Below are positions 61,640 through 64,000 of a stretch of 64,000 bases of DNA, piece by piece. The notes beneath the pieces are model-generated. The model was not told the DNA's origin. It saw only the letters and a program-made list of their open reading frames with translations, and ran no database searches. The position numbers and the translations under genes are program-made. Each line of letters starts with the position of its first letter. Within the stretch, counting starts at the first letter, position 1. Source of the stretch: Apostichopus japonicus (lineage: Eukaryota; Echinodermata; Holothuroidea; Aspidochirotida; Stichopodidae); NCBI RefSeq assembly GCF_037975245.1, contig NC_092573.1, forward strand, positions 7,924,501-7,988,500, written 5' to 3'.

Positions 61640-61895
61640 TACCTTCGTGGTGTTTTCTGTCTGTCAGCTATACCCATAAGGAAGTTTTGGAAAAAGGTGA
61701 AGGTTTCTCTGTCCCCTCTGGGGCTTGCTAGGTTACATGCGTCATAAGCCCTGAAGGGGTGACAAGCGCCTAAAGTGGAACGACCTTCCTTACCTCTGGA
61801 CACCCAATCAGCGTCGTCCATAACCTAGTGGTTAGGGTGTCCGCGTACAAAGCGGGAGGCCCGAATTCGAATCCCGGTGGAAGCTGGAAGTTTTT
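61640..61895 (+). repeat. tRNA-derived SINE-like unit
   Basis: The tRNA-like part (about 61815-61885) has the A-box TAGTGGTTAGGGTG, an anticodon-like arm CCGC-GTACAAA-GCGG and the B-box AATTCGAATCCC. The T-stem does not pair, so it is not a working tRNA gene. Flanking sequence upstream may belong to the SINE body. Confidence 0.5.
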
Positions 61896-61927
61896 TCACT
61901 GTTCTTGATTTTCCAACTCATTTACGA

Positions 61928-61936
<9 letters not shown>

Positions 61937-62013
<77 letters not shown>

Positions 62014-62050
62014 TTATATATATGTATCTGTATATATATATATATATACA
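61937..62050. repeat. (TA)n microsatellite
   Basis: About 75 bases of uninterrupted TA are followed by interrupted TA/CATA. The Ile/Tyr-rich frames are artefacts. Confidence 0.97.
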
Positions 62051-62059
62051 TATACATAT

Positions 62060-63540
62060 GATACATATATTTATTTGTGTGTATGCGTGTGTGCATACAT
62101 ATGTCCACCTCCTTTTCCTCCTATCCCTCTGCCCCTCCACCCCACCGTCATAAAGTAGGGCCTTGTATGAGAGATGACAATGACATAATTCGTCAACTAA
62201 AGTTATTAAGCCAGTGCCTTAGCCTACGTGTCATATTTCTACTCCATCGAAAAACAAAATATAGTTATTTTTGCTTTCGAAGTATAAAAAAAACAAGCTT
62301 CAAGTGATTCTTCCTTAAATAATGTTTTTTTTTATTGCCTTTTTTATTATCACTTCAAACCCGGATGCGCTCTGAACACACAGGGCAGTGCGGCCTTGTT
62401 GACTTGACCTGTTGTTCAAATTACAAACATAATATATTTTGTAGGGAAATGTCATTATAACCTTCTAGCTTGTTAACATTGTAAAAATTAAGAAAATCAT
62501 ACTTTGTTGATGTTCCTTTTATCTAAATTCGACAAAGATACTGTAATCGATTTGCTCAAAGTTAGTTATAACTATATTTTCACATAGTGTCTCCTTTCGT
62601 AATGACATAGAAACACGATAAACGCACATATTATTGCAACCGCTTCTTCGGGTTTTGCGTTTTTGGTATTTTTAACGACTCTATGAATTTGATTATAACA
62701 AAAAAGTTTAATATATAAGGTCCAGTTTCAAGGAGTGAATTTAAGTTTTTCTTAGGCTTTTATGAAAAGAGAGTCAGAGGACAAAACTTGTTCTTCAATG
62801 GAACTATTTTACAGATGCGAACCAAAAGGTGTTGAAGTTTGCCCAAGTGTTATTAAAAGTTTCATTTGCTGGGATTTGTAAAGATGAATAGAATTGGTGA
62901 CAAACAAAAGAAGAAATGTTGTTTTAAAGAGCGACCACCATAGGCTGACTTTTAATCATGAGATTGACATCATCTAAGACCACAGAAAGAAATGGGTGAT
63001 AATGTTGTATTCTTCTTTCGGTGTTCAAAATACTCAGCATTAAAGTGTGATGAATATCTGGAATGCTTAATTCTCAATTGATTTCGGCTCCTCTATACAT
63101 TAATTCACTGATGAAGAGATGGTTGGTCTTTTTCCGGGAATCAACATTACTTATATGTTGCACAAATCTTTCAGGACCACAATATGTATTTGGTTACACC
63201 GTCACATTATGGCTCCATGGCGTCAAGTCAGCATGATCCATGAACGCATGAACGCATGAACAATATTATCACATTAGCTCACCATAATAATCTTACATTA
63301 AGGAAACTAAGCTTTTGTCATTTCGCAAACACCCTACCCGACTATGAGATTTGTAAGCTGACAGACCTCATTACTAAGCGAAGATAATTTTAAACGAGCA
63401 TAAATTTGAATGGGTTAATCTCCTAATTATGTGTAAGAGTTCTTCCTATAGTTTATAGAATGTATGCATAGGCTTATGGTTTTCAGTTTGCCACCCACAC
63501 AAGATTTCTTGGAAATGAAGTGACACTCATACTATTATAT
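62060..63540. other. Gene C intron, no gene seen
   Basis: This is AT-rich sequence; ATGAACGCATGAACGCATGAAC at 63239 is a tiny tandem repeat. Confidence 0.4.
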
Positions 63541-63547
63541 CTTGCAG

Positions 63548-63612
63548 TTCCTGCCTCCCCTGCAATTTCTGTTAGCGAAACTACGTCAAGGACAGCAACG
63601 GTAAATGTCCAG
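63548..63612 (+). CDS. Gene C: N-terminal half of a further FN3 domain
   Basis: A 65-base exon after TATCTTGCAG, entering in phase 1 and leaving in phase 0 at GTCCAG|GTAAGC. It reads VPASPAISVSETTSRTATVN when joined to the previous exon, the A and B strands of an FN3 domain before the core tryptophan. The intron inside the domain differs from the one-exon FN3 modules upstream. The second half was not found in the last 390 bases, so it lies beyond the window. Confidence 0.6.
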
Positions 63613-64000
63613 GTAAGCTCATCTGAGGTCATTGTCACATTCCATACGTAGTTAGTATAGTCATCTAAAGTCTGTACTTTGTTGTCCAGTTTCAAGGCAC
63701 TTCAAAGCACTGAGCAATGTGAGTATCATGCTTTCGTTAGATAATGGTTCAGAATTGTTCATTCTGTCAAAACTAGTGCCTCGAGACACGGTATGAGAGA
63801 ACAGCATATAAAGTGCATGGTATGAATATGGACCAAATTAAACATCTGGGACATCTGAAATGATTTTTTTTTTGCGCTCTCACATCTACCCACACCGTCG
63901 CTCTCCAATATCGTGGCAATGTTCCCGTTCACGTTCATGTAAATTCATTTTTCTTAAGATATACACTTAAATTTATGCCAAACTGTGATGAAAATGTGGT
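63613..64000. other. Intron at the right edge, no gene seen
   Basis: No acceptor with a following FN3-like frame is evident before the window ends. Confidence 0.4.

Noticed and set aside
61815-61885. A functional tRNA gene
   Set aside because: The A- and B-boxes are present, but the T-stem and acceptor do not pair; a SINE head fits better.
61896-62153. Ile/Tyr repeat frames
   Set aside because: They are translations of a (TA)n tract.

Overview
The window is eukaryotic: coding sequence lies in short phase-1 exons with GT/AG borders, separated by AT-rich introns full of non-LTR retrotransposons, hAT-type elements, minisatellites and microsatellites. The style (secreted FN3-repeat genes in tandem, DUF4440 protein, hAT ends with the CAGTGGCG type of terminus, L2/Tx1/Jockey-group LINEs, Penelope-like remnants) suggests a marine invertebrate deuterostome, perhaps an echinoderm. 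That placement is inference; nothing here fixes the species.

The host genes form a tandem family on the + strand. Each begins with an 82-bp exon coding a signal peptide and ending in phase 1 with AGTC|GTAAG: 6175-6256 (A), 27542-27623 (B) and 55355-55436 (C). The downstream exons each encode one module and are almost all phase 1 to phase 1. Two kinds occur: fibronectin type III (FN3) domains (44111-44392, 45741-46067, 47082-47366, 50109-50401, 59717-59998 and a half domain at 63548-63612), and a cysteine-containing module I do not recognise, here called module X (44644-44925, 58611-58901 and a broken copy at 31987-32017 plus 39731-39830). Gene B reads through to a stop at 50399-50401 with poly(A) signals just after it, predicting a secreted protein with no membrane segment. 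Gene C runs off the right edge.

The left ~8.5 kb (about 8-8490) and 50588-57440 are two copies of one segmental duplication. It carries the promoter and exon 1 of the family, a broken ZMYM1-like hAT transposase on the minus strand, a hammerhead-like motif and a (CACG)n microsatellite. Copy 1 differs by an extra ~1.3 kb (4041-5345) and by a ~180-bp element sitting inside the microsatellite. Exon 1 A is not followed by family exons before exon 1 B. A frameshifted DUF4440 (SnoaL-like) gene piece (12645-13736) lies in between, so exon 1 A is either an orphan or an alternative first exon.

The middle is dominated by mobile DNA. It holds hAT-like elements with clear 8-bp target duplications (8744-10423, 17153-17740, 17786-18571, 19115-20239, 19415-19804), two copies of one Jockey/CR1-group LINE (14613-17102, 20556-22256), L2-like LINE pieces (23514-24412 and 29797-31930), a candidate solo LTR with a 34-bp GC-rich minisatellite (10706-11698), a Penelope-like remnant and a 303-bp tandem array (27925-29797). 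Two decayed LINEs (32018-37130 and 37140-39470) together split the first module X exon of gene B. A TTAA-flanked element (47712-49113) splits a minisatellite in the last intron of gene B. Intron 2 of gene C holds a degenerate triplicated unit, a tRNA-derived SINE-like unit and a long (TA)n tract.
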